Assembly: GCA_028023455.1 (NCBI GenBank)
Contig: JAQFVV010012420.1
Span: 994,001-1,058,000, forward strand
Source of the DNA: Epiperipatus broadwayi
Lineage: Eukaryota; Onychophora; Udeonychophora; Euonychophora; Peripatidae
Direction of reading: 5' to 3'
DNA: 64,000 bases
The notes below the pieces were generated by a model. It had not been told where the DNA came from, ran no database searches, and worked only from the letters and a program-made list of their open reading frames with translations. Both the position numbers and the translations under genes were made by a program. This document shows, piece by piece, positions 1 through 13,089 of the stretch; position 1 is the first letter of the stretch; every line of letters begins with the position of its first letter.

Positions 1-1080
1 GCTCTTTGCAAAAAATTGGCAGAAATATGACTTTTTTTTAGGCTTCTATATACTTTCCAATACTCAGACTAATGCAATTTCATAAACACATAATTAACCT
101 CAAGATGCCGATATATAAATGTATTAAATTTTTCACATATGTAATTGCTCTATTGTCATGGAAAGTTTGAGAATAATGTAGGCAGCATTCTGCATCTTTT
201 ATTCAATGAATAAATAGGTGTTAATAATCATGCACATAGGGTATGGAATAAAATTCTTACTATAGAAATCATAATTAAAACAAGATTTTTTAAAACTATT
301 TTTATTTCAGTCTCCCTTTTGAAGTTTTATTTACTTTATATTTCATATGATATTTTTCCTTGTTTAAGCCTATTTATTATAGATATACCTGTAATAATTT
401 TGATAATGTTGAGATTAGTCTCAGGAGTTAAATTATCCTGGAAGAATGTAAGCTTCTGTAAACATTTTATATTGTTTTTAAATAAATAAATAAAAAAAGA
501 TTAACAGTTGGCCAAGTTGTAGTATAATTACTGATAAGCAAATAAATACTCCTACTTCAATTTCAGTTTTAAAAAAATGAAAAAAATAGACAAATTTAGA
601 CTTAGATCAAATGTTTCTGTTTCAATGTTTATGAGAATGACCCGTGTTGTATTTAGCACCTTGTAAAGTGATGCAATCAAAGTATTTCTTGAAATAAAGC
701 TCAACATTTCATTTCTGATATTCAATCTTCACATACCCCCAATGTATATAAATAAATGATTATTTTTTCAATCCATAAAAATTAGAAGCAGTAAGAAATT
801 ATTGACATAAATTTCAAGCAGTTATCACAAAACTGTATTATCAATAAATGGAAGCTATAAGTAAATGATATTAGTAAAGTTATCAAAGAAAAAGCACAAA
901 AATATTTTACTAGTCAGTCTACTATGATATAAATAACAATGATGAATCAGCTGCATTATATCTTCAATAATATATCTTTGAATTATCAGAAATGATGAAC
1001 AGTCCTATAGTGAGGAATGGAAAAAATTAATTTTTCACCTCATGTTTTAGAAAGATAGTAGCAAACTCTTCTATGCAACT
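1..1080. other. AT-rich DNA, no feature recognised
   Basis: Plain AT-rich sequence with short homopolymer runs. I found no open frame with a recognisable domain, no inverted repeat of note and no tRNA-like box pair. Confidence 0.6.
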
Positions 1081-2078
1081 CATATTAATCAATTGATGCT
1101 GAAAGGTTTTGCATAAAATCTCTATCTAGTGCCTATTCATCAAATATCTTCTGACTAGTTTTTAGTTTGTGGCTTTTGTTAGTGAGGAGTCTTGGGTCTG
1201 ACACCACTGCATCTACATCTTTAATGTAACCCTCCAGAATCCACCCATTTAGCTATTTAGTAAACTACAATGCTATGAATCCACAATAAAAACAAAATAT
1301 TTTTAATTCAGGCTAATTCACTTGTATAGTCATATAATCTGAATTCAGTTCAGTATCTATATCTTTAAGAAAAAGGTGGATGTTGGAGGGTTGCATTAGA
1401 TCCAAAGATCTAGGTGCAGTGCTCTCAGATGCAAGACTTCTCACTGATGAAAGCCACAATATAGAAACTAATCTGGGGATATTGGATGAATAGATATTAG
1501 ATAGAGATTTTATGCACAAACTATCTAGCATTCATTGATTACTATAGCTTTCACTGGGTGGCACTACTGTATGGAAAATTTGATACCATTTTAACAGTTT
1601 CTGTAAGAACAGAATGATCATGTGATGTTTTAATGCTTTATTACCAATCCTGCCCATAGGTTGATGGTGACTATGGTTACTAAAAAACTAAAGACACTAA
1701 ACTAAAATGTATATATACTGAACTGGATTCAGATATGTATGATTACATAAGTGATTTATCTTGGATTAAAAACATCATATTTTTCATTTTGGACTCATAG
1801 CTTTACAGCAGCTAAATAGATAAAAGATGGTTATTTGAGGGTTGCATTAGATCCAAAGATCTAGGTGCAGTACTCTCAGATCCAAAGGTCCTCACTGATG
1901 AAAGTCACAAGCTAGAAACTAGTCTAGGAATATTGAATGGGTAGGCATTAGATAGGGATTTTATGCACAAATCTAGCGTCAATTTATTGCTTTGGGTGGC
2001 ACTACTGTATAAAGAGTTTACTCCTGTTTTAACAGCTTGTATACGTATAGAAAATGGTTATGTGATATTTTAGAAAGA
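1081..2078. repeat. Family A repeat, one minus and two plus units
   Basis: Three diverged units of a dispersed family (family A). The first (about 1090-1368) is in minus orientation. The second (about 1387-1640) and third (about 1838-2078) are in plus orientation, so units 1 and 2 are head to head. Plus units begin with GGGTTGCATTAGATCC, continue through a block like AAACTAGTCTGGGGATATTG and end near a block like ATGATCATGTGATGTTTT. The same blocks recur at 7.7-8.2, 16-17.3 and 54 kb. No coding capacity is seen; the frame at 1313-1531 is only repeat sequence. A non-autonomous element amplified partly as tandem or inverted dimers is the likeliest nature; its class is not evident. Confidence 0.8.
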
Positions 2079-4254
2079 CACTGTGAATATGGCAAATTTA
2101 TACATAATAATTACAAGACGTAAAATAATAATAAAAAGAGCTGAATATGTTGATGCTACAATTATAGATTAAGAACAATAGGATGAATGCATACATACAT
2201 AAACACATTCAAGCAGAAAATATTATTTATCAGGTATTACTTATTAATGCACACATACGCGAGAGCACGTACACACACACACATATATATTCCAATTAAG
2301 GGCGAACGGCTGTATAACTTTTAAAACTTATTATTAAACAAAACGTAGATTCTATAATCTTACCAGCTGCTGGTAAATCTCAGAGATTAACCCATTAACC
2401 TGCAGGTCAGAATACAAATAAGCAAACATTAATAATATGTCCATGAAAAAAGTATCAGCCATTCAATAGAAACTATATAGAGGTTGGCTCCATGCTGTCC
2501 TAGAGAATTGAAAATCGGCTGCCATATCAATCTGTATTAAAGTGGGAATGATTTACTTTCAGAAAAGATCTTACAAAGCGAACTCGATTAAATGCTAATA
2601 AATTTAATTACATTTTTATTCTTTGCTTCTAAATTTTATAAAGATATATATCTCAAACTTTATTACTTTCAATTCAGAACTATAATTGAAGTCATTTTGG
2701 ATCATTTTTTCCCTATACAAAAGTGTTTCAGTCCTAAGTTTTTTTTTTTTGAAAATGACTAATACAGAGTAATAAAATAAAATCTGTACGAAAAACAAAA
2801 TTGCAAGGAAAAGTCTTTTTGTAATATTAAAAAATATTATATTCAATGGTATATTTTAAAAATATAACTTACTTATTAATATTGGACTTTTAAAGTGGTA
2901 AAACAAATAACAATAAAAAGATTTGAAAATTAGACAAATCCATTAAAGTCGACCCTGAATGTATTTGAGACAATAGAGAATGATGCTTTATATGAAATCA
3001 AATAAAAAGTTTTCCTTCAATAATGGATTCGTCCAACTTCTGGATTCCCTGAAATCTCTAAAATATGAAAAGTTAAAATATTTCAAGAGACACTGATTTA
3101 AAATTGATCAATTGTCTTACTTTTTTAGTTGCTACTTTTACTTAAACTATTAACACTCAAAAAAAAAAATTCAGAGGAAAAAGAAAGGTGTAATTGAGAT
3201 GTGATGCCATTGGAGAATATTTCAATTCCTTTTCAACCCACATAATTAATGAGCCTCTTTTAAAGAAATTAAAGTCAAGAAGAGATTCATGGTGACATTT
3301 AATGGTATATTTTGACCTGTAATGAGGAAAATCCAACACTATAGAAAAGCTTGTCACTGAATAAAAATTGGGAAGTTGTTGTCCAATGTGGTAGGTCACT
3401 TTCCTGGTTGAGGATAAATTAGATTAACCAAGTCCTTTGCAGTAAATACCATAAGATATTACATATAAACCAAAATAACATTTCATATGATGTGATTATA
3501 TCCATTTAAGAGTTACAAATTAAGATGGTGATTTATTTATAAACTGATCACCATTTCTTTAACTCAGATCATTCTAAATTTGTTGTTTTATGTATGTGTG
3601 CGTATGTTAAAATACATACATATATAATGTTAGAAAAATATATAAATTATAGTGAAAAATAAGTTAAATAAAACTTATGAAGCCAGTTAAGAATTGGGAT
3701 TTACAAAAAGCTTAATTATGAACCAAATAAAACAACTTTAATTAGATTCTTTAAAATCTCAAAAGAGAGAAGTTAATTTGAATTCTAACAATGTATTACT
3801 AGAATTAATTAATTAATAATAATTGAAAGCAGAAGCATCTACATGTAAGAATTATTGTGATGTCAACAGGAGCTGAGTTGATCAACTAATTATACATGAA
3901 GAAATTCTAATAATTAATTAATAGTGCACAGGATGTTCAACCAAGAGGCATTTCCTTATAGAAGTTACATGTGTGAACATGAACTTGAAACTCCACAGTG
4001 TTGGACTTCACCATGTGTTGCTTTATAGTGTACTGTAAAGAGACTTGCTTCCAAATGTGACAACAAAGTCTAGGAACTTTAACATGTTATCAAGACTTTC
4101 ATTGTGATTTTTATATGCCTACAGGTTTATATAATTTAAGTTTGTATATAGTTTGAATATATATATATATAATAAACATATGTAATGAGTTATTTATTAC
4201 CTAGCACTGTGTTTTTAATTTGTAACAATCATTAGGGAATGACTCTTCTACACA
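2079..4254. other. AT-rich DNA with small simple repeats
   Basis: A short CA run lies near 2272-2284. The stretch 2280-2560 is less AT-skewed than its surroundings and unique within the window. Short frames here (2616-2846 and 3157-3399, minus) show no domain and are probably chance. Confidence 0.5.
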
Positions 4255-4830
4255 TGTGCTGTATAGATTTAAACATTTAAGGAAAATTTCACAAATGTCA
4301 ATTATTAAGACATAGTGTTTGGAATTAAAAAGTGATTAATGGAGATCTTCACATTCTCATTTCTAAATGCTTAAGACTTGCCTATACTTATATGCTTAGG
4401 TAAAAAAGTTATGGTGGATTCATTTTATCTTTTCAAAAGACTATATCTTGTGTTTGGAAAGCAGAGCATTCTTTAAGTGTTTAAACCTATACAGTGCATA
4501 TGTAGAGGGGTGATTTCTTAATGATCATTTCAAATTAATAACACAACACTAGATACATAAATAACTTATTATGCACATTTAATATTACATCAAATACTGA
4601 AGTGCAGTAAATTGTAAAAATTTCACAAACTTCATTTATTAAGACATAGTGAATGGAATTAAAGTGATTAATTAAAGATCTTCATGCCCTCATTGCTAAA
4701 TCCTTAAGATTTGCTTATATTTATAAAAATGTTAAGGTGAATTCATCTTATCTTTTCAAAATATTATATCTTGTGTTTGAAAAGGAGAGAATTCCTTAAG
4801 TGTTTAATTATATATTGTAAAATTAATGAT
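4255..4830 (+). repeat. Diverged direct repeat pair of about 200 bp
   Basis: A block at about 4262-4490 recurs at about 4612-4810, some 345 bp downstream in the same orientation. Shared landmarks are ATTAAGACATAGTG, a GATCTTCA block and TATCTTGTGTTTG. The copies differ by many substitutions and small indels, so the duplication is old. No coding potential is seen. Confidence 0.7.
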
Positions 4831-5057
4831 GATATAATTTTTTGTATTAGTTATATGGTAACATATTAAATAATAATCGCTCACAAGTTGCCGTAGTCTT
4901 AGTTTTTACCAGGAGTTAATTTACATAAGTGTATGTCTGTTTTGAAATGTAGAGATTGCTTTCTGGCATAGCAATTGGTGCAGTAGTAATACAAAAAGCT
5001 AGTGAGAGTAAACCATCTATCTAATCAATAGCTAGCTAACAGTTTTCTCTTATGTAA

Positions 5058-5490
5058 TTGTCAATTGATGAGTTTGACATCAGTGATGCATGTAATTGGC
5101 CTCTCTACATCCAACATGTAGAGAAATATATCTGCATAAAGAATATTAACAATGATAAATTTAAAATAGAATCACTAGTATGCTTTGAGGACAAAGGAGC
5201 AATAGAGATAATTAATAGGCTTTGTGAACTTGATACTCCTGAGGATTACCCTTTCAATCAAGTAAAACAATACTTGTCAAATTATGTCAGCCCACATCCC
5301 TCAAGACATATCACCAGGCTTCATTTCAGGAACTGTCATCAGGACAGAAATGAAAAGATTAAAGATTATGATATTGCTCTTTATGATGTTGCAAAAAATT
5401 GTACCTATAACTCATTTTTTGATTAAACATTTTCAGAACAATTTATATGTGGGATATGGCTGTCAACTGCCCATAAGATAGTATATAATG
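5058..5490 (+). pseudogene. Ty3/Gypsy-type Gag fragment
   Basis: An open frame of 122 codons starts at 5058 and is cut by TAA at 5424-5426. The same frame continues for about 20 residues with gag-like sequence (FSEQFICGIWL), so that stop is an internal nonsense mutation. The protein resembles the translated gag of the minus-strand Gypsy element at 25.7-26.4 kb: both share a FDIS start region, a WPLYIQH-like segment, a PSRH-R-F motif and an IKDYD-AL segment. Gag assembles the retrotransposon particle. No zinc knuckle, protease, RT or LTR was found around it, so it is an orphan piece of a related element. The ATG at 5058 is only the first in frame. Confidence 0.75.
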
Positions 5491-7655
5491 AAACTGTGAA
5501 ACATAGTATAAGCTCATGAATTAGTGATTGATCAAGAGAATATATGGTGATATAAATTATGAGTTAGAATTATGCAAAGTAATGTTTGTAAAACATTTAA
5601 ACCTGAGAGAAAGTTCTTTAGAAATGTAAAATAATAGTAGTAATAAAACTATTCTTATTTGCTTTGTTGTGGAAGGGCTGCCCATAAAGCTAGCAGTTGT
5701 TATGCAAGGATGAGTGTTGTAAACTCTGTGTCTAATTACAAAAACTTATACCTGATACCTTTTAGATTAGTAACATGATGCAATAAAACTGGGGCAGATT
5801 TTCTTATATATGTTTAGAGCAAATACAAGTTTGAACAAGATTCAAACATGCATCATCCTATAAATACTAAACTCACACACATTCAAGATTTTTTTGGGTC
5901 ATGCTAAACTACTTGTTGGAACTAGGATCAGAATAAAATAAGATTTTAATGGATAATAACATATAAGTGATTATAAATAATTAGTTTGAGACAAATCTAT
6001 AAAATATAAATAACAGTTAAACAAAAATGTAATTTAATTTGATATATATATATATTTATTTTAAGTATTTTCTTCTCACTTGTAATTTTTCATGCATTTA
6101 CTATCATGGTGCTTGTGTGTATCACACACATTGCACAATGTGTTGATACATCCCTGTAAAAGCCTAATCTGTTTTAACCGTGCTATCAAAAATATATTGG
6201 GTGTTTCTATGAAGTCTGCACCAAAAACAGCTGCCCAGTTCATTTAATTCATAACCTATCTGAATTTATAAGGTAATTTTACAAATTACTAATTAAATAA
6301 TTTGTGCTTATATCTTGCAATAAACATCAAGTTATAAATAATATGTTATCATTCAACTTTGAAGTAAAATTAATACCTCAGTACTTAATTGAACTCTAAT
6401 ATTCATTAAATATACATAACCATATGGTTTATGAGTCAAGAAATCAAGTATAAGGGGATCATATGATAATTAAACACAACACTTATATTGAATACATTAA
6501 ATAAGTGATTAATTGCTTGGATATCCATAAGAAGTTTGAGAACCAGATGTCACAGAGACTGAGCTGAGATATATAGACATTGATCTTGACTTAAAATTCT
6601 ACCATTGCAGTAAACCACAGAGAGGAATAATTCCATTCAAATAATCAAACTGAGTTTTTTTAAAATACTAATATGAGAATTCAGCCAGAAAACATAACTT
6701 TTGGATCCATGGCTATATGCTAAGCTGATAATATTTATTTATTATATAGAATGACAATATATAAATAAATAATAATATACTTTTAAAATGTTCATCTTTT
6801 TTTTTCTTTAAAAACAAAACAGATCCTTTTAGTTTTTTTTCTAATCGATTTGTAAAAAAAATTGTTTTTGTATTTCTATTAAACACATTATGTACTTGTA
6901 AAAATATTTTTATTTTCTATGAGTTGAAAAGGTTAATTTTTGAAATTATATATACACGTGGGTGTGTAATTAATCATCTTCTGTAAGTGTAATTGCGTAT
7001 TATTTTTATACAACAGATCTTTTATTTGGATTTCATCTACCATTATGAGGGTAATACTTAAGCCTTGGTAGTTATTAATGTTACTAAAGATACTGGTAAT
7101 AGAAAACAGTCACTAGATCACGTATTACGTCATTGTAATTGTTATTTATTTCGTCTAAGGCAATATTTATAAAGGGTTGGATTAAATAAAGAGGGTTTGC
7201 AGAGGATTAATCAGATATTTTGTTTTTCATTGACTTATTAAAAAAGTTTTATAAAAAAATGTCAATCAAAAACAAAAAAATATCAATTTAATTATTCACC
7301 CCCCCCCCTCTCTCTCTCTCTCTGCACATTTAATCTAATCTTTTGTAAATTTTTGAATTGAACGAAATTTATTAACAGCTAAATCATGTGACAGGGATTT
7401 GCGCTCATTTTTTATTACCTGTCTCTATTAGCAGTATTATCTAGACAATGGCAGGTAAGATCAGCTTAGTTTCCATGTTACAGTAAAGATAATAAGTGGT
7501 GTGTAAACTTTAATATTATGATTACTTTTAGTTTAACCCATACATGCGCACGCACACACACTTATAAAAACGCATGCTATATTAACCTTTTTTTGTTTGT
7601 TTCATTGAATCAAAATAAAATACAAATACACTACATTTTTTTTCTATGCTTTTCA
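5491..7655. other. AT-rich DNA; poly-C/CT tract and less AT-rich island
   Basis: Mostly featureless AT-rich DNA. A C(9) run followed by (TC)n lies at about 7300-7323. The stretches 7000-7200 and 7375-7490 are unique in the window and more mixed in composition, and could be constrained non-coding DNA, but nothing in the sequence proves it. Confidence 0.5.
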
Positions 7656-7659
7656 CTGT

Positions 7660-8195
7660 GGTAAAGGCTGCCATGCAGTGCAAGCCAGAATAATCAATGG
7701 ATGCCAGAAGGCTTGTGCATAAAATACCCATCTAGTGCCTACTCATCCAATATCCCCAGACTAGGTTTTGGCTTGTAGCCTTCGACAGTGAGGAGCCTTG
7801 GATCTAAGGGCACTACACTTAGATCTTAGGATCTAATGCAATCCTCCAGGAGACACCTTTTATCTCTACTTAACTACAAAACTATAAGACTTAAATTGAA
7901 AATAGTTTAATATTTTCAATCCAAGCTCAGGGTTGCATTAAATCCTAAGATCTAAGTGCAATGCTCTCAGATCCAAGGCTCCTCACTGACAAAAACCACA
8001 AGCCAGAAACTAGTCTGGGGATATTGGATGAGTAGGCACTATATGGGGATTTTATGCACAAGCCTTCTGGCATCCATTGATTACTCTGGCTTGCACTGCT
8101 TGGCAATATGTATGGAGAGTTTTGCCTGTTTTAATAACAGTTAAGAGCAAGCATAAGAAATAGTGATCATGTGATGTTTTAAAGCTATAGTAGGC
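7660..8195. repeat. Family A head-to-head dimer
   Basis: A minus-orientation family A unit (about 7668-7850) faces a plus-orientation unit (about 7929-8190) across a short AT-rich spacer. Arms share blocks such as AGCCTTCTGGCATCCATTGA and its reverse complement. The two frames overlapping here (7956-8144 plus, 8052-8234 minus) are products of the repeat and show no domain. Confidence 0.85.
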
Positions 8196-11100
8196 ACACC
8201 ACAGAAGAATCCTACATTTTTTAAATGACTGCACTTTTGAGTATCATCACTTTTATTAAATTTCAACATTCTTACCAATTGCAACTCTCACATTATGTCT
8301 AAAATATATTTCTCTCTCAATATATTTCAGCTATTCAGGAATTCTTCTTCAACCCCACAGGTCAAAGATATCTACCTATTTTCCTATTATTTTAAAATAA
8401 AATTTAAACTTCAAAAATTTCAAGCAGCACTTGAACACGCTTACACACATATAGAAGAGACAATCTTGATAATATAATAGATAGCATATTGACTTCCAAT
8501 GCTCATGAACTGTGTTTTGAATCTAGGTTGATTAAAACTAGGAATTTGTTTTAAATTTTTCTTCAGGTAAACTTTAATAAATGTGGATATTAGATATTCT
8601 TATTAAAATAGTAAAACAAGGTTGGAAAACACAATCAAACCTTCCATCCGGTAATTGACAAGCATAGGCAACAATGCTTTTTTCATTCACTCTTTAATTA
8701 TAAAAAAACTGTCGAAAAGTGTTTTGGCTGCAGTGGGTTATTTAAATGTTATATGACGTAAGACAATAAATAAATATTGTTAATTCTGCATCCGGTTCCT
8801 CAATTGTAAAATATAATTATTAATAACTTGGTCCAAAGATGAGTCTATATATATATCATTCATTCTCGAGATAGTAATTTGCCTTTTTTTTTTTTTTTGC
8901 GTATTGTAAAAAATAAAAAAATCGTCATTATTTTTGCTCTTGAAGAAACTCCAGAAATGTTTAAAAAATGAAAATCACAGAAGCATAAAAATAACATGTC
9001 AATTCTCTAAAAAATTGAAAATATAATAATAATGAATAAAACATTAGGATAAAGTTGTAAATAGTCATATTTATTATTATTTCGTGACTGGAACTAATGT
9101 AAGTTTTACTATATATTTAATATAATCTTCGTTTTTTTTTTAAAAAAAAGCACACACACACAACAACAATAAGATAGGAGTACTTTGGAGCAAATAATTA
9201 ATACACTAGGACGTTCACAGACGTACACACATAATTCCTTTCATCTAATATATATATATTAATATGTCATCATAAAAAAAAAAGAAGACATGCCCCTGAA
9301 AACAAAACAAAAAAAATACATACACATATATTTACATATGTATGTAACTCTATCTTATATCTGCTAAAAGATTAGTTAGCCTTGACTAGAATTGTAAAGA
9401 AGTTCATTAGTCAATCCCAGGAAACAAAATTCATGTGGTTTTGATGATTAAGGTTTTTTGTCGGAGGACCAGTGAAAAACAATCACAATTTATCATTAAA
9501 TCTTTCTGATGCTTTCTTCTCATTTGACTACCTTTCTCATTGCTAGAAAATATACCAGAAATAATAAATCCGACTTTCAACAAATACCACCCACACAAAA
9601 AAAAAAGATGCACATTCATAATTTCTTTCTTTTTGTATATATCATGTACACACATGCACAATCATCTTTTCCTTACTACATAAATATCACAAACAAAAAG
9701 AAAATATATTTTCTATATTATGCTTAATTTAAATTAGGTTGTGTATTATAAAAACAATTTGTATTTATATTTTGGAAGAAATTTAAAATCAATATTAGTT
9801 TTATTAAGAAAGGATATTTAAACGCCCCCTTTCCTACTCGCAAAAAAGTCTAATATCAGAAAAATATTGATTTCATGTTATTAGTTTTTATTTTAATAAA
9901 ATAAACGTTCTGTCATTTAATTAAAGTAATTAACATTTTTATTGCTTTTTAAAGAAAATCAATATTCAGGTTAGGAAAGCAAATCTCAACTAAATATTTA
10001 CTTCAATTTATTGATATTAAACTTACATCTGGTAAAACAAATTCAAAATATTAATAAATGCAATATGCTACTTCGGATATTAATAATAAGAAAATTTTAA
10101 AAATGCTATCAGTTGATTCCTTATATAATTTATAAATTTTGATTGAAAATGAAATTAATGTTTAAATGAAAATACTAAGCTTTGCACAGAGGTTAAAAAC
10201 ACAGTTCTCTACAAATAGTGAAAGAGAAGATTCTATTGAAGAATGTTCTATTCATAGATATATTATGCTTTTGTTCAAAGGATAGTCAAATGCTGGATAA
10301 TGAGTGGATTTTTTTTTCTTGTTTTATTCTATAGCTAAGAATAATTAAATGGCCATTTTCTGACTATTAATTAAATAGGTTAACTAATCTAAAAGTAAAA
10401 ATCTTACTTGTTAAAAAAATATCTTAAGTTTTACCTGGATTTGAATTGCAAAAAAACATTGAGTTACAGAATATCTTTGTTATGTAATATACATAAGTGA
10501 TGTTTAATCTTAATTTTTCACAATCCATTTACTTCTAAAATATGCATAATCTGAATCTAAGAAATAGGATTCAAATCCTTTTCTTTCATTTATTTTCTGA
10601 ATCTAGTAAAATTTAAATCTATTATTGAAATGTAACATAATACTATAGTATCAACCTCTATCCAACCTGCATTACATGTCCCTTTTTCAGAGTCCAAAGC
10701 ATTGCTTAACTATCATCATATATAATACCCATAATAGGTCACAGTTACATAAATTATTATTTTTCAGGACTTAAAAATATTATCAACCAAAATATTAATA
10801 AAAATTCAGAGAGTTTGCATAATAAAATAAAAAGATTAAATATTCATTAGTACTAAAGAAAAATGATCACAATAATACGTATTTAATTGAATAAAAAATA
10901 TGACTAAAAATTTATTGTTTTATTAGATTCTAAGACTTTAAATGAAATTTATCCTTAAATGATTTGAATATAAATTTAACTTTCCTACTTTAATATTACT
11001 TTCTGTTGGATTATTCTTGGTAAACTAGTGATTGAAACAATTTACATTTAAGATTGAAATAAAAATTAATGAAGATTCTCATCTGTATTTTTATATTGGA

Positions 11101-11535
11101 CTATTTCCATCATTTAATATGTGTGTTGAATGTCTTTAGAAAAGTTTAATTTTATTTAAATATTCCAATTGCATTCAACTGTTCATAATATCACAGCAAA
11201 CAGGTTAGTCTATTTATATAAATAAATACTCAGGCAAGAGAGTCATTTCAAGCAAAGGAAAGGCAACAACTTTCAATCTAAATAAAAAGCACATTCTTTA
11301 TATAATGTGTTCATATTTTATACATTAACATTTACAAATGGTATGGAACAATGAAAAAGAAAAATACTGAACACATTCAGATAGACATTATTTTTAAAGA
11401 AGATAGGTATTCATAGATATGATTGTTGCTGGTACAAGTTATATTTTTAATCATTTATCTATTAGTCATTAGAAGCAAGGTCCATACAATCATTTTGACT
11501 CAAAGGATTGATCAGACATACATGACACATGTCTT
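8196..11535. other. AT-rich DNA, no gene seen
   Basis: Long AT-rich stretch with A- and T-runs and short CA tracts (about 9150-9165). Overlapping frames on both strands at 9431-9727 are AT-biased shadows of each other without a domain. 8630-8850 is unique and slightly less AT-rich. Confidence 0.55.
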
Positions 11536-11690
11536 ATTCAGTTTAGAGTAGTGATAGTAGTATCTGATTCTAAAATATGGGATCCTAGAATCGATTCTGT
11601 GGCTGTCTTGTGTAAACTATTTTTAATAGCAATGTTATCTTTTTTTCTTTTTTATTATTATGCCATATTATCTATTAAGTAGCCTTTCCT
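11536..11690 (+). repeat. Degenerate tRNA-derived SINE (family D)
   Basis: Contains a decayed A-box region (AGTGATAGTAGTATCTGATT) and a clearer B-box region (CCTAGAATCGATTCTG) at the right spacing for a tRNA-like promoter. The B-box neighbourhood matches the SINE copies at 53.7-54.0 kb. The right end runs into T-rich sequence with no clear boundary. Confidence 0.5.
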
Positions 11691-12111
11691 ATTTTTAATA
11701 AGGATACTATCTTTTCTCTTAATGCAGTATTAGCTTTTTACTTGTTCGGTAACTAAAAACTTGTAATTGATCCATAATCCACACTACGATCAAATCTAAT
11801 CTAAACTGAATGAGTAAAAAAACATACTTTTTTAAAATATATTATTGCACATTGAAATATTTCATTTTTAACAAATTTCATAATATAATAAAACCCCTAC
11901 ATGAATGCACTATTGATAAAAACTAAAAATATATATAGTGGAGCAAACCAAGTGTTTTTTATAGTTATCCAAAATAACTTATAAATAAAAAAAATAAAAG
12001 GCAAGAGGTTTTAATGGCTTCTAAAAATTAATAGAATAAACAAGTGTAAAAATTTAAAATTATTTCCTTATATAAATCCCGGCTAAATCCCTAATTTATA
12101 ATAAAGTACAA
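11691..12111. other. AT-rich DNA, no feature recognised
   Basis: No domain-bearing frame, repeat or tRNA-like element was recognised. Confidence 0.5.
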
Positions 12112-13089
12112 TACACCTGGGTCTCGTTTTACGTGATAGATAGGTTCCTCAGAAAACATGCACAAACGAAATCGCGCAAAAATAGACATAACTTACCTTG
12201 AAAAAGGGGGGATACGGACTGTGATTTTTCAAAAATTGTGTAAAAGCAAAGCACCAATGTAAAATTACTTTAAAATTCACGCAAAAAAAAATAAGGAAAT
12301 AAAATATGACTAATAAAAAATTTCAAATTTGAAAAAAATTGATACAAGACAAACTTTTTTTTAACTATTATTTATTTTTATTCAAAATAATATATTTTTA
12401 TGCATAATTTACAGTACAATAATTTACATTTTTTTATACACGTTTTAATTATTATCGCTATTTGCCGATAAACAGGTTCGTTTGCAAACTGGTAAAAAAT
12501 CATATTCTTCACAAGAGGAAATACAACTAGTGCCAACTTCACTCTCATGTTGTGTTAATGGTTTTCTGGTGACAACATAATTAGTAATTAATCTTTGTAA
12601 CATTTAAATTGTTAATTACAATTAAAAATCAGATTTTAATTTTTAATTGTCAAATTTAATTGTGCCCACTGCTATTACCTTTTAAAAATAAACTTGCGGA
12701 CACTAAATGATTAATAATTGATTACGTTCTTTTTTAAAAAGCAAACACAGAATGTGATTTAAAATGCAAAATTAACACGCACAATGTTTGAACAAATTTA
12801 CATTATAATCTTGTAAAATTTAATGTGTGTATACATAAACAGTGGAAATCATGATTTTAATTTCATTATTGCATAAAATCTTACTATTATAAAACACTGA
12901 AAATATTGAAATTACTAAGATGAAAGTCAAATTCCAATAATGTGCTATTACTTTCAATATGACATAAGTGCGCAAAATTTATTATTTAAAGTAATAGTGC
13001 ATTATCGGAGTTCGACTTCCGAAGAAACATGAGTCGTGTAACTTCAAAATCGCGTTAAATAAATCCGCATAAAAAGCGACCCAGGTGTA
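12112..13089. mobile_element. Pogo/Tc1-like DNA transposon, decayed or MITE-like
   Basis: The left end at 12114 (CACCTGGGTCTCGTTTT) and the right end at 13087 (inverted, CACCTGGGTCGCTTTTT) form terminal inverted repeats of about 17-20 bp. Both ends are flanked by TA (12112-12113 and 13088-13089), the target duplication expected of Tc1/mariner/pogo transposons. Subterminal sequence contains CpG-rich words such as AAATCGCGC and CGCGTTAA, unlike the surrounding DNA. At 974 bp the element is too short for a full transposase; it holds one small 52-codon frame on the minus strand. Assignment to pogo rather than another TA-specific group rests on the general look of the ends. Confidence 0.75.
12445..12603 (-). 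pseudogene. Possible C-terminal remnant of transposase
   Basis: A 52-codon minus-strand frame from ATG (12601-12603) to TAA (12445-12447) inside the TA-flanked element. Its composition (KPLTQHESEVG, three closely spaced Cys, acidic run CEEYDF) is far more protein-like than the chance frames nearby. A stop lies directly upstream of the ATG. It could be the tail of a lost transposase or a chance frame; no catalytic motif is present. Confidence 0.3.
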
